Source: a virus | Length of the DNA: 20,336 bases | IMG/VR virus record: IMGVR_UViG_3300036766_000744 | Span: 1-20,336 of that record | Reading direction: 5' to 3' (one strand) | Shown: positions 14,301 through 20,336 of the stretch, piece by piece | How positions within the stretch are numbered: the first letter of the stretch is position 1 | How the letters are laid out: each line of letters opens with the position of its first letter | Translations under genes and position numbers: made by a program | Notes under the pieces: generated by a model | Seen by the model: only the letters and a program-made list of their open reading frames with translations | The model's database searches: none | Told to the model about the DNA's origin: nothing

Positions 14301-14311
14301 AGCGTGGGCAC

Positions 14312-14656
14312 ATGTCTGTCACTCCAGGCTCGCAGGTCCAGCTCGGCACGCGTGGTGCGTGGCTGGTTGGCGTTGAAGCGACCGAGCAAGAGATTCGCAC
14401 GCTGTGCGGCACGCATGTTGGCGCGGTGCCGCTGGACCCGCAGCTCGGCATCGATTGGCTCAGCATCATCGACCTGCCGAGCGCAGATGCAGTGCCCGCG
14501 CTCATGCGTGAGGTGCACCGGGTACTCGCGCGTTACCTGCCTCTTGTCACGGTGGTCTCGGTCGAGGTCGTGTCCGCGGCCGAGAGTTGCGCAGCGAAGG
14601 TCACGTGGAGACCAAGTAGCGAGTCCGGCGAGCGCACGGTCGAGGTCGGACCATGA
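14312..14656 (+). CDS. baseplate wedge protein W (P2 gpW / gp25-like)
   Basis: The 114-residue product has the small wedge protein pattern: an early T-E-Q-E-I-R-T-L-C-G-T, then V-P-L-D-P-Q-L-G-I-D-W and a helix around A-L-M-R-E-V-H-R-V-L-A-R-Y. Its place between V and J is that of P2 W, whose product belongs to the T4 gp25 family and starts sheath polymerisation. The initiation region is poor (no clear purine-rich site) and a palindrome precedes it. It overlaps J as ATGA. Similarity is moderate, position strong. Confidence 0.78.
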   Translation: MSVTPGSQVQLGTRGAWLVGVEATEQEIRTLCGTHVGAVPLDPQLGIDWLSIIDLPSADAVPALMREVHRVLARYLPLVTVVSVEVVSAAESCAAKVTWRPSSESGERTVEVGP

Positions 14657-15783
14657 GTAGTCTGCCCGAGCCCGACTTCATCATGCGAGACCCTGCGGTG
14701 GTCGAGCAGGAGGTGCTCGAGACATGGGAGTCGCTCACCGGCTTGGCGCTCAGCCCTCTGGCTCCTGAGCGCCTGCTACTGGCGACGATTGCCTACCGCG
14801 AGTCCTTGTGCCGCATTGGCATCCAGGAGGCCGCCAAGCTCAACCTCGCGCGCTACAGCCGCTTCCCAATGATCGACTTCATTGGCGAGATGGTCGGCGC
14901 CGAGCGGCTTGCCGCAGCCAAGGCCACCACCACCATTCGGTTTGAGCTCGCCGAGGTTTATGGCTCGCCGGTGTCAGTGCCCGCGGGCACGCGTCGCAAG
15001 AGCAGAGACGGCCGCGTGGTGTTTGAGACCGACGACGACGCCGTGATCGCGACCGGCGATCTCTACATCGATGTGCCGGCCACAGCGACGCTCGCGGGCG
15101 TCCAGGCCAACGGCTACATCGCCGGTCAGATATCGGTGGAGGTCGACGAGATTCCGCTGGTGACCGCGGCCGCGAACACCACCGCGACCGATGGAGGCAC
15201 CACGGCCGAGCTCGACCCGCGGTACATCGAGCGCATCCTGCTCGCGCCTGACGCCGTCGGCGCGGGCTCCAAGGAGTCCTATCGTTTTGGCGCGCTCAGC
15301 GCATCTGTGCTCGTCGCAGATGTCGCCGTGCTCAACCCGGAGGCAGGCGACGCGCTCATCGTGGTGCTGGCGACCACGGGGCTGCCGAGCCAGGAGCTGC
15401 TCGACACCGTCGAAGCGCAGCTCTCGGCCGAGACGTTCCGGCCGCTGTGCGACACCGTGGCCGTGGGAGCGCCCACCGAGGTCAACTGGTCGCTCGCGGT
15501 GCGCATCAAGCTCTTTCGCGCGGCTGACCTCGAGAGCGTGATGGCGGCGGCCGAGCTCGCCGCAGACAGCTACCGCGCTTCGCGCGAGGGAAAGCTCGGC
15601 CGAGATCTTGTGCCCAGCCAGATAGCGCGTGTAGTGGGCGCACCCGGCATCTACTCGGTCATCGTCGACGAGCCCGCGCAGACCAGCATCGCCGCCGACG
15701 AGTGGGCTCACTGCGACTCGGTGCTGGTCGAGTTCGACGGCTGGGTCGATGAAGAGTTCGACGACGAGGTCGCCGGTGCCTGA
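14653..15783 (+). CDS. baseplate wedge protein J (P2 gpJ / Mu gp47-like)
   Basis: The 376-residue product fits the Baseplate_J family (PF04865). It has an acidic N-terminus with L-A-P-E-R-L-L-L-A-T-I-A-Y-R-E-S-L, a beta domain containing V-S-V-P-A-G-T-R-R-K-S-R-D-G-R-V-V-F-E-T, and a region with P-R-Y-I-E-R-I-L-L-A-P and the related S-Y-R-F-G-A-L. The C-terminal half contains L-G-R-D-L-V-P-S-Q-I-A-R-V-V-G-A-P-G-I. J builds the wedge together with W and I. Both ends overlap neighbours (4 and 8 bases). Confidence 0.92.
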   Translation: MSSLPEPDFIMRDPAVVEQEVLETWESLTGLALSPLAPERLLLATIAYRESLCRIGIQEAAKLNLARYSRFPMIDFIGEMVGAERLAAAKATTTIRFELAEVYGSPVSVPAGTRRKSRDGRVVFETDDDAVIATGDLYIDVPATATLAGVQANGYIAGQISVEVDEIPLVTAAANTTATDGGTTAELDPRYIERILLAPDAVGAGSKESYRFGALSASVLVADVAVLNPEAGDALIVVLATTGLPSQELLDTVEAQLSAETFRPLCDTVAVGAPTEVNWSLAVRIKLFRAADLESVMAAAELAADSYRASREGKLGRDLVPSQIARVVGAPGIYSVIVDEPAQTSIAADEWAHCDSVLVEFDGWVDEEFDDEVAGA

Positions 15784-16450
15784 CGCCCTGCTGCCAAGCT
15801 CCGTGTCCGATGAGCGCTTCAAGCAGCTCGACGCGGTTGCGCGCATGCGCTTTGATGCGCTCGACCGCACGAAACTCTTGGTCTACATGATCGACAACGT
15901 GGATGCGTCGGCGCTGCCTGCGCTCGCATGGCAGTTCAGGGTGCTCGGCGACAGTTGGTCCATTGCGCCCACCGATGCAGAGAAGCGCTCTCTGCTGCGC
16001 CGCGCCATCGCCCGGCGTCGTAGCCGCGGAACGACCTGGGCCGTGAAGGATGCACTGGATGCGGTGGGCTACCCCGTCGTGTTCATCGAGGAAGGTGTGC
16101 GCATCCTGTACGATGCCAGCATCACGTACAGCGGCGCCTTCAGGTACGACCACCACTGGGCCAAGTGCTGGATAATCGTGGACTCGGACATCGCAGCCGC
16201 GGCCGACTATGAGGCGGTGGCTCGCGCGATCAGCGCAACCTTCAATGAGTGGAAGCGTGCCGTCGTGCAGTTGGCCGCGGTGTACTTTGTGTTGGGCGCG
16301 CCGTCGGCCGAATTCACGCACGATGTCGCTGCGGTGTATTGGCCGGACACCGAAGAGCTGCGCTTGTTCGAGCTGATCTTGAGCGGCGCGCTTGCCGATG
16401 GTGACGAACTGGTCGTGGATGGCGACGATTACGTGATCGCAGGAGAATGA
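15776..16450 (+). CDS. baseplate/tail protein I (P2 gpI-like)
   Basis: Starting at GTG 15776 the product has 224 residues: PDALLPSSVSDERFKQLDAV at the start matches the P2 gpI family (PF09684), as do L-P-A-L-A-W-Q-F-R-V-L-G-D-S-W and R-R-A-I-A-R-R-R-S-R-G-T-T-W-A-V-K-D-A-L. The GTG lies within the last codons of J and is preferred over an ATG nine codons upstream, since the family begins close to the L-L-P motif. Protein I joins J at the baseplate rim, where fibres attach; accordingly fibre genes follow. Confidence 0.9.
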   Translation: MPDALLPSSVSDERFKQLDAVARMRFDALDRTKLLVYMIDNVDASALPALAWQFRVLGDSWSIAPTDAEKRSLLRRAIARRRSRGTTWAVKDALDAVGYPVVFIEEGVRILYDASITYSGAFRYDHHWAKCWIIVDSDIAAAADYEAVARAISATFNEWKRAVVQLAAVYFVLGAPSAEFTHDVAAVYWPDTEELRLFELILSGALADGDELVVDGDDYVIAGE

Positions 16451-16454
16451 CCAG

Positions 16455-17336
16455 ATGCCCGACATCACAACCAAGCAGCTAGCGGACATGTTGCAGGATG
16501 GCACGCTCGTGGTCGAGGGCGCAGGCGCTGGGCGTGTCCTACGGGTTGCCTCGGCGCCCAACAGCTTCCTCTCCAGCGACGGCGGTGGCGACGCTGTGCT
16601 GGTCGCCCTCGCGGCCAGCAGGGTTCTCGGCCGCAAGGCCACGGGTGACGTTGCCGCGCTGACGGCCGCGGAGGTCTTGGCCATTCTGGATGCACTCACG
16701 TCTGCCGAGGTTGCGGACGCAATAGCCGCCGCGCTTGCGTCCTACTCCACCACAGCGCAAGTCGTGCTCAAGAGCCTGTTCGATGCCCACAGCATCCTCT
16801 ATGCGGCCAGCGATGATACGCCCGCTGCACTCACGGTGGGCGCGTCAACGCTCGTCGGTCGCCTGGGCGCAGGCGGGATTGGAGCATTGACGGTCGCTGA
16901 AGTACTCGAGCTCCTCGGCGGAGCAGCACCCACGGGCTCCGGCTCGCTCGTCCGCTCGGTTGCGCCAACCCTGACCAAACTGACGGCCGCGCAATACCAA
17001 GTAACGCCTTTGGCGACTGCATACGGGGCTGCACTCAACCTCGACGTTGCCGCCGCCAATGATCACGAAATTGGCTCGTTGACCGGCCACATTGCGCTCA
17101 CGCTGACCAACGGCATCGACGGCTGCTCGGGCACCATCATGGTCAAGCAAGCGGGCCCAGGCTCCTACACATGCTCTTTCGCAGCGGCGGGGCGCACGGT
17201 CATGCGCGACACACTCACCGCGAGCATTCAGCCTGCGACGGCGGTTGGTGCGGTCACGCTGTATGCGTACTACTACGCCACGGTCGGTGGCACCGCGTAT
17301 CTCATCATCGCCGCAGCATGTCTGGTGGCCGCATGA
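16455..17336 (+). CDS. tail fibre protein with ALT-x-x-EVL repeats
   Basis: The 293-residue product carries two copies of a fibre repeat, G-R-K-A-T-G-D-V-A-A-L-T-A-A-E-V-L-A-I-L (59-78) and G-R-L-G-A-G-G-I-G-A-L-T-V-A-E-V-L-E-L-L (135-154), of a kind frequent in phage tail fibres and side-fibre stalks. The N-terminus (T-T-K-Q-L-A-D-M-L-Q-D-G-T) probably attaches to the baseplate. Residues 180-293 look like an all-beta domain with Y-A-Y-Y-Y-A-T-V and would be the distal part. It follows gene I by 4 bases with AGGAG 9 bases before the ATG, as P2 H does. Its stop overlaps the next ATG as ATGA. Confidence 0.78.
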   Translation: MPDITTKQLADMLQDGTLVVEGAGAGRVLRVASAPNSFLSSDGGGDAVLVALAASRVLGRKATGDVAALTAAEVLAILDALTSAEVADAIAAALASYSTTAQVVLKSLFDAHSILYAASDDTPAALTVGASTLVGRLGAGGIGALTVAEVLELLGGAAPTGSGSLVRSVAPTLTKLTAAQYQVTPLATAYGAALNLDVAAANDHEIGSLTGHIALTLTNGIDGCSGTIMVKQAGPGSYTCSFAAAGRTVMRDTLTASIQPATAVGAVTLYAYYYATVGGTAYLIIAAACLVAA

Positions 17337-18376
17337 CACCGCGGCCCGGCTCGAGCATGCTTTGGCGCGCATCCGCGCACCCAATCACACTGACCGGCAT
17401 CAATGTTGCGTGGGGCATGTATGAAGGCGGCAGTACGCGCGTGCTCACTGGCACAAATTTGGGAGGTGCCACTTCGGTCAAATTTGGAGGCGTTGAGGCG
17501 GCATCGTTCGTGGTGGACAGCCCCGTACAGATTACCGCGTTGACTCCTGCCGCAACCACGCCGGTCGTCGGTGTGGTGGATATTTCGGTGACCTCACCGG
17601 CCGGGACGGCGACACTCGCCGCAGTCTTCGAATATGTGTCCGTGGGTCGCGCGGCCGCTGTTGCCGGCGCCGCTTCGTACGTGGAGCTAGACCCACGGCT
17701 CGGATATACACTTGCGAGTGGTCGAGTGAGTGGGTGGTTGGACCAAGGCAACTCCGCGATCAAGGCCGACGTCGCACAGGCCACCGCGGGCAACCAACCG
17801 CTGTGGACTGCCAGCGGTCCGAACGGTCAACCGTGTTTGACATTTAACGCTGCGCGGCCCGACATTATTAAGAAGACCACCACAACCACCGTCCTTTCGT
17901 CGGGCACTGGTATCTGGTTTGGGGCTGTGTTGGCGCCAACGTCTGGCGCGACGCGTCGCGCATTCGATGCGCAGCAGAACGGCGGCGCCACTCTTGATGG
18001 TGTGGCCGTATTGTGGACCAGCACGCTGGTCGGAGATATCTATGTGCACGACGGGACGAGCGCAAAGGACGCGCAGGGCGGCGCTGCCGAGGTGACGGCA
18101 ACAAATATATTCGTGCAGTGCAGTATTGCGTCGGGCCCCGTGGCCAAGAAATGGATCAATGGCACGACCAAAGGCACGACGCCTGCTATGGCGGCCTACA
18201 CACTCGGCAAGAATTTGGACAAGTGGTACATCGGCGCGCGCAACGACAACCTGAACCCCTTTGATGGCACGATCAGCCACATCTTCTCGATCGCAGCCAA
18301 CGGAAACGCGGCATCATTTCTCGTCATGGAAAAGTATTTTGAAGAAAAGTATGGGCTTACGATTGCGACAATTTAG
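17333..18376 (+). CDS. tail-associated adhesin with IPT/TIG and LamG-like lectin domains
   Basis: The 347-residue product has an Ig-like IPT/TIG domain at about 28-105, with R-V-L-T-G-T-N-L-G-G-A-T-S-V-K-F-G-G-V and D-I-S-V-T-S-P-A-G-T. Residues 120-347 resemble concanavalin A-like/LamG domains, with V-S-G-W-L-D-Q-G-N, N-Q-P-L-W-T-A-S-G-P-N-G-Q-P-C-L-T-F and a terminal Y-F-E-E-K-Y-G-L. Such domains bind sugars, so it probably recognises host surface glycans. ATG 17333 is chosen for its ATGA overlap with the previous gene; an in-frame ATG at 17318 is possible. The base composition is noticeably less GC-rich than in the baseplate genes. Confidence 0.75.
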   Translation: MTPRPGSSMLWRASAHPITLTGINVAWGMYEGGSTRVLTGTNLGGATSVKFGGVEAASFVVDSPVQITALTPAATTPVVGVVDISVTSPAGTATLAAVFEYVSVGRAAAVAGAASYVELDPRLGYTLASGRVSGWLDQGNSAIKADVAQATAGNQPLWTASGPNGQPCLTFNAARPDIIKKTTTTTVLSSGTGIWFGAVLAPTSGATRRAFDAQQNGGATLDGVAVLWTSTLVGDIYVHDGTSAKDAQGGAAEVTATNIFVQCSIASGPVAKKWINGTTKGTTPAMAAYTLGKNLDKWYIGARNDNLNPFDGTISHIFSIAANGNAASFLVMEKYFEEKYGLTIATI

Positions 18377-18378
18377 TT

Positions 18379-18831
18379 ATGCAAGACGTGATCATAGTCC
18401 CGGCCGATGAGGCAGACGCAACGCGCGAGGCGCTCGGTCGTGCGTATGCGGAGGCGCTTGCCAGGCCGTACCCAATACCACCTGACGTGGTTGTGCCGGG
18501 GCGTGACGGCCGCAGCCCCGAAGGCCTGACCCTGTACTATGCCGACGCCCTCGTGAGTGCCGACGGCGTCAGCGCGGCGTTCAAGATTGGGGCGACCATC
18601 CTCCCGCAGCTGGGAAAGATACGTACCCTCACCGATGGGCGCAGGGTGATGCCCACGACAGAGGTGTCGAAGGTTGATCTCGCGACGTGGGCAACCGATG
18701 GGCGCAGGGTGATGCCCACGACAGAGGTGTCGAAGGTTGATCTCGCGACGTGGGCAAAGGTCGACACAGCGGGCCTGGCTTTGGGGAACGATTTAGTCGA
18801 CGCGACGGTGGAGGATAAATGGCTAGTCTGA
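18379..18831 (+). CDS. small fibre-region protein of unknown function with internal 21-residue duplication
   Basis: The 150-residue product begins MQDVIIVPADEADATREALG, with an acidic and helical first part, then P-Y-P-I-P-P-D-V-V-V-P-G-R-D-G. It contains the segment T-D-G-R-R-V-M-P-T-T-E-V-S-K-V-D-L-A-T-W-A twice in direct succession (residues 85-126), from an exact 63-bp DNA duplication. I recognise no family. It lies between two adhesin genes, so an adaptor, linker or fibre assembly role is plausible but unproven. The start has no obvious ribosome site; its 3' end overlaps the next gene by 13 bases and contains that gene's GGAGG. Confidence 0.65.
   Translation: MQDVIIVPADEADATREALGRAYAEALARPYPIPPDVVVPGRDGRSPEGLTLYYADALVSADGVSAAFKIGATILPQLGKIRTLTDGRRVMPTTEVSKVDLATWATDGRRVMPTTEVSKVDLATWAKVDTAGLALGNDLVDATVEDKWLV
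18631..18756 (+). repeat. exact tandem duplication of 63 bp
   Basis: Two identical 63-base units, 18631-18693 and 18694-18756, lie head to tail. The identity extends one base further and is in frame, adding exactly 21 residues. Absence of any difference, even at third codon positions, points to a recent duplication (or an assembly error). Confidence 0.95.
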
Positions 18832-19886
18832 CAGAGGATGGTCTGTGGGTTGGTGGCATCTACGCACTTGAGGCGACCGATGTAGTGGGCGTGGGCGGTG
18901 ATGGTGCGTCGAATGTGCAGCCTGCGGAGTTAAGTAATCGCACGGCGTGCTTGCTCACTGTGTTGCTGGACCTGGTGGTTGATGGGTGGCGCGCGGCCAG
19001 TGCCGACGGGTCCTATGCCGATGACTTCCACGCGCTCGCCGTCGCTGACAATGGTGTGCTCATCGCGGCGGGTGAGAATGGTGAGATACAACGTTCGACC
19101 GATAATGGACGCACGTGGACGCACGTCTCACTCGGAGAGGACGCATATGTTGGTGTCTGGAGAGCTGCCGCATTTGGTGGCGGTGTCTTCGTGCTGGCCG
19201 GTGATGAGGCCGAGCTGCGCAGCTCGAGCGACTATGGGCTGACCTGGGACAGTCTGGATCCGCCGACGGCAGATATCCTCGCGCTGACATACGGCGGTGG
19301 CCAGTTCGTTGGCGTCGGTGTCGAAGGCATCATCATCACCTCACCCGACGCAGAGGAGTGGACCGAGCAGGAGAGTGGCGTCGGCGAGACGCTGCAGACA
19401 GTGTTCTGCGGCGGCGGCTTGTTTGTCGTGGGTGGACAGTTGGGCATCATCATCACCTCACCCGACGCAGAGGAGTGGACCGAGCGTGATGCGGCGGCTG
19501 CGTACGAGGGCACATTCGTCGCGGGGGTGTATGCCGACGGGTTGTTTGTGCTTGGCAGCTCTGCTCGACAGGTGCAGGTTAGTGCCGACGGCGTTGAGTG
19601 GTCCGTGGCGGCCGACGACATCATCGGCATCGACGTGTTGGCCGGTTTGAGCTATGAGCTCGGCCTGTTCATCGCCCTCGGACCAGGAGGATGGGTTGCA
19701 ACAGCGCTCGGTGGCACGGCCGGTGGCCCCACCAGCGCCCAATCGTGGACCGCCCGTCGCACCCCCTTCGCGGCCAACCTCTGGGCCATCCTGTCGGTCG
19801 ACGGCCGACCCGTCGTGGTGGGCTCCAGCGGGCTACTGGCAGTCGGCTCTAAGGTAGCCCTGGCAGCACCCCCGCCGGAGGTGTGA
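18819..19886 (+). CDS. tail fibre tip with beta-propeller (BNR/Asp-box-like) repeats
   Basis: The 355-residue product begins with a short adaptor common in phage fibres: W-V-G-G-I-Y-A-L-E-A-T-D-V-V, then N-V-Q-P-A-E-L-S-N-R-T-A-C-L. The rest is a series of blades of about 40 residues, each with an Asp-box-like turn: STDNGRTW (about 92), SSDYGLTW (about 136), SPDAEEW (175 and 214), SADGVEW (255), and G-G-x-F-V strands between. This is the pattern of sialidase-like/YCF48-like propellers. No catalytic sialidase residues could be assigned, so glycan binding is more likely than cleavage. A strong GGAGG lies 4 bases before the ATG. It is the last phage gene before the probable right end. Confidence 0.78.
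   Translation: MASLTEDGLWVGGIYALEATDVVGVGGDGASNVQPAELSNRTACLLTVLLDLVVDGWRAASADGSYADDFHALAVADNGVLIAAGENGEIQRSTDNGRTWTHVSLGEDAYVGVWRAAAFGGGVFVLAGDEAELRSSSDYGLTWDSLDPPTADILALTYGGGQFVGVGVEGIIITSPDAEEWTEQESGVGETLQTVFCGGGLFVVGGQLGIIITSPDAEEWTERDAAAAYEGTFVAGVYADGLFVLGSSARQVQVSADGVEWSVAADDIIGIDVLAGLSYELGLFIALGPGGWVATALGGTAGGPTSAQSWTARRTPFAANLWAILSVDGRPVVVGSSGLLAVGSKVALAAPPPEV
19326..19485 (+). repeat. 43-bp identical repeat pair at 117-bp spacing (propeller blades)
   Basis: The 43 bases at 19326-19368 recur without change at 19443-19485, offset by 117 bases or 39 residues, one propeller blade. They encode G-I-I-I-T-S-P-D-A-E-E-W-T-E. Intervening sequence differs. The identity at synonymous positions suggests recent blade duplication or gene conversion. 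Confidence 0.9.
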
Positions 19887-19899
19887 CCCGCGCTGTGTG

Positions 19900-19924
19900 A
19901 GTGGCATCCCCGTGCAGCGCCACT
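19900..19924 (+). terminator. weak hairpin after the last fibre gene, possible terminator
   Basis: AGTGGC (19900-19905) and GCCACT (19919-19924) form a six-pair stem with a 13-base loop, 14 bases past the fibre stop. The following GTAAATCCC is not a T-run. It is the only hairpin before the phage end and could end the late transcript, but support is weak. Confidence 0.25.
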
Positions 19925-19933
19925 GTAAATCCC

Positions 19934-19975
19934 AATCCCAAACCGCGTGACACAAAATCCCAAACCGCGTGACAC
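19934..19975. repeat. two 20-bp direct repeats at 22-bp spacing, probable transposase sites at the prophage right end
   Basis: AATCCCAAACCGCGTGACAC occurs at 19934-19953 and again, identical, at 19956-19975. The 22-base period equals the size of the Mu transposase (MuA) sites R1 and R2, which lie side by side at the right end of Mu. A CA at 19980-19981 lies 5-6 bases outside the outer copy, so reading inward the end would begin TGTAGCGTGTCACGCGG, in keeping with the TG...CA termini of Mu-like elements. The location just past the last fibre gene also fits. Confidence 0.6.
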
Positions 19976-19979
19976 GCTA

Positions 19980-19981
19980 CA
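19980..19981. other. proposed right terminus of the prophage
   Basis: Mu-type DDE transposition joins a 3' CA to target DNA. The CA at 19980-19981 is the first one outside the paired 22-bp sites, at about the distance found in Mu. If correct, ATGAG at 19982-19986 is the five-base target duplication, which should recur next to the left end outside this window. The exact base is inference. Confidence 0.45.
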
Positions 19982-20336
19982 ATGAGCGAACCAGTAGGCC
20001 ACCCGCCGCCCCGCCCCCACCAGCGCAGCAGGCCGTCCAAGTGGCGACGACGGCACCCGCAGCGCAGCGAGAACGAGACAAGGTGTGGACAGCGGAGGAA
20101 GACACCGAGGCCGCGGCCACAGACGAATTCGATACGCAAGCCGGCCGCGCGTGGTCGAATTCACGGACCGTGAGACCTGCCCCTGCGCGGCGGGTGCTCG
20201 GCCGAGTACTGCTTGGGATTGCGGCGCTCGTGCTCGTCAGCGTCGGCTTCAGGGCGCTTACGGCAACGACCAACACGTCGACGCCTCGCCCAGCACATCC
20301 GGCCGCGTCGCCGGCCAAGAACGACACCCGGGTGGA
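19982..20336 (+). CDS. probable interrupted host gene: proline/alanine-rich linker and one membrane span, partial at both ends
   Basis: The frame with codons starting at 20083 minus multiples of three is open from 19951 to the window edge. It encodes R-T-S-R-P-P-A-A-P-P-P-P-A-Q-Q-A, then an acidic stretch (W-T-A-E-E-D-T-E-A-A-A-T-D-E-F-D), then basic R-R-V-L-G-R and a hydrophobic helix V-L-L-G-I-A-A-L-V-L-V-S-V-G-F at about 20201-20250, then an Ala/Pro/Thr-rich segment. There is no ATG; GTGs at 19969, 20041 and 20083 lack good ribosome sites. The part seen looks like the middle of a single-pass membrane protein, such as myxobacterial kinases or regulators with a disordered linker. I infer that the prophage split it. 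Alternatively it is a phage membrane protein starting at GTG 19969. Confidence 0.55.

Noticed and set aside
14172-14660. 162-codon plus-strand frame overlapping V and W
   Set aside because: The product is Arg/Ser-rich and overlaps two recognisable baseplate genes in another frame.
18631-18756. Tandem repeat as a CRISPR or satellite array
   Set aside because: Only two units, no spacers, and the repeat is in frame within a coding sequence.
19978-19983. TACAAT as a -10 promoter element for the right-edge gene
   Set aside because: No -35-like hexamer lies 16-18 bases upstream; the nearest GTGACA copies are 3 and 25 bases away.
19982-20173. 63-codon plus-strand frame from ATG 19982
   Set aside because: The product is an Arg/Pro-rich string without structure; the overlapping frame with linker, basic anchor and membrane helix is more protein-like.
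19977-20327. 116-codon minus-strand frame at the right edge
   Set aside because: It has a low-complexity Ala/Ser/Val sequence opposite a plus-strand frame with a well-formed membrane helix, so the plus strand is preferred.

Overview
The window is most simply read as the right-hand part of a Mu-type transposable myophage integrated in a GC-rich bacterial chromosome, with its probable right end at about 19981 and host DNA beyond. The very high GC, the heavy use of GC at third codon positions and the apparently interrupted host membrane-protein gene (proline/alanine-rich linker, then one membrane span) would suit a myxobacterium or similar GC-rich proteobacterium. The host assignment is inference.

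Left edge (1-948): a divergent control switch. A Ner-like winged-helix regulator (minus strand, 357-52) overlaps by ATGA the start of another leftward gene cut by the window edge, which sits where Mu carries transposase A. Facing the other way is a CI/C2-like repressor (plus strand, from GTG 418). Between the two starts lies a perfect 18-bp palindrome (376-393), placed exactly between a candidate -35 and -10 for ner. From 949 to 1589 there is no convincing gene, only several small inverted repeats and an AT-richer patch with a -10-like element.

Head block (1590-7133): Mu gpI-like protease/scaffold, a small secreted protein of unknown role, a two-part capsid decoration protein, major capsid protein, a small head protein, DUF1320 (Mu gp36-like), gpG-like virion morphogenesis protein, gp37-like protein and a small gp38-like protein. 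Terminase, portal and MuF-type genes, which usually precede the protease, are absent here.

Tail block (7133-16450): this follows P2 rather than Mu: sheath FI, tube FII, tail assembly chaperone E with a programmed -1 frameshift (GGGAAAA at 9428), tape measure T, U, X, D, V, W, J and I. Most genes are coupled by 1-17 nt overlaps, suggesting one long late operon. The hub protein gpD carries an inserted peptidoglycan-binding domain.

Receptor-binding block (16455-19886): four consecutive genes with different adhesin designs: a fibre with G-R-x3-G-x3-A-L-T-x2-E-V-L repeats, an IPT/TIG plus LamG-like protein, a small protein with an exact 63-bp tandem duplication, and a beta-propeller fibre tip with Asp-box repeats. 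This block reads less GC-biased than the structural genes.

Right edge (19887-20336): two exact 20-bp repeats at 22-bp spacing (19934-19975) sit a few bases inside a CA dinucleotide, the geometry of the Mu R1/R2 transposase sites. Beyond it an open frame without a credible start encodes a linker plus a membrane helix and runs off the window. No tRNA, rRNA, CRISPR array, insertion sequence, holin, endolysin or terminase was seen.
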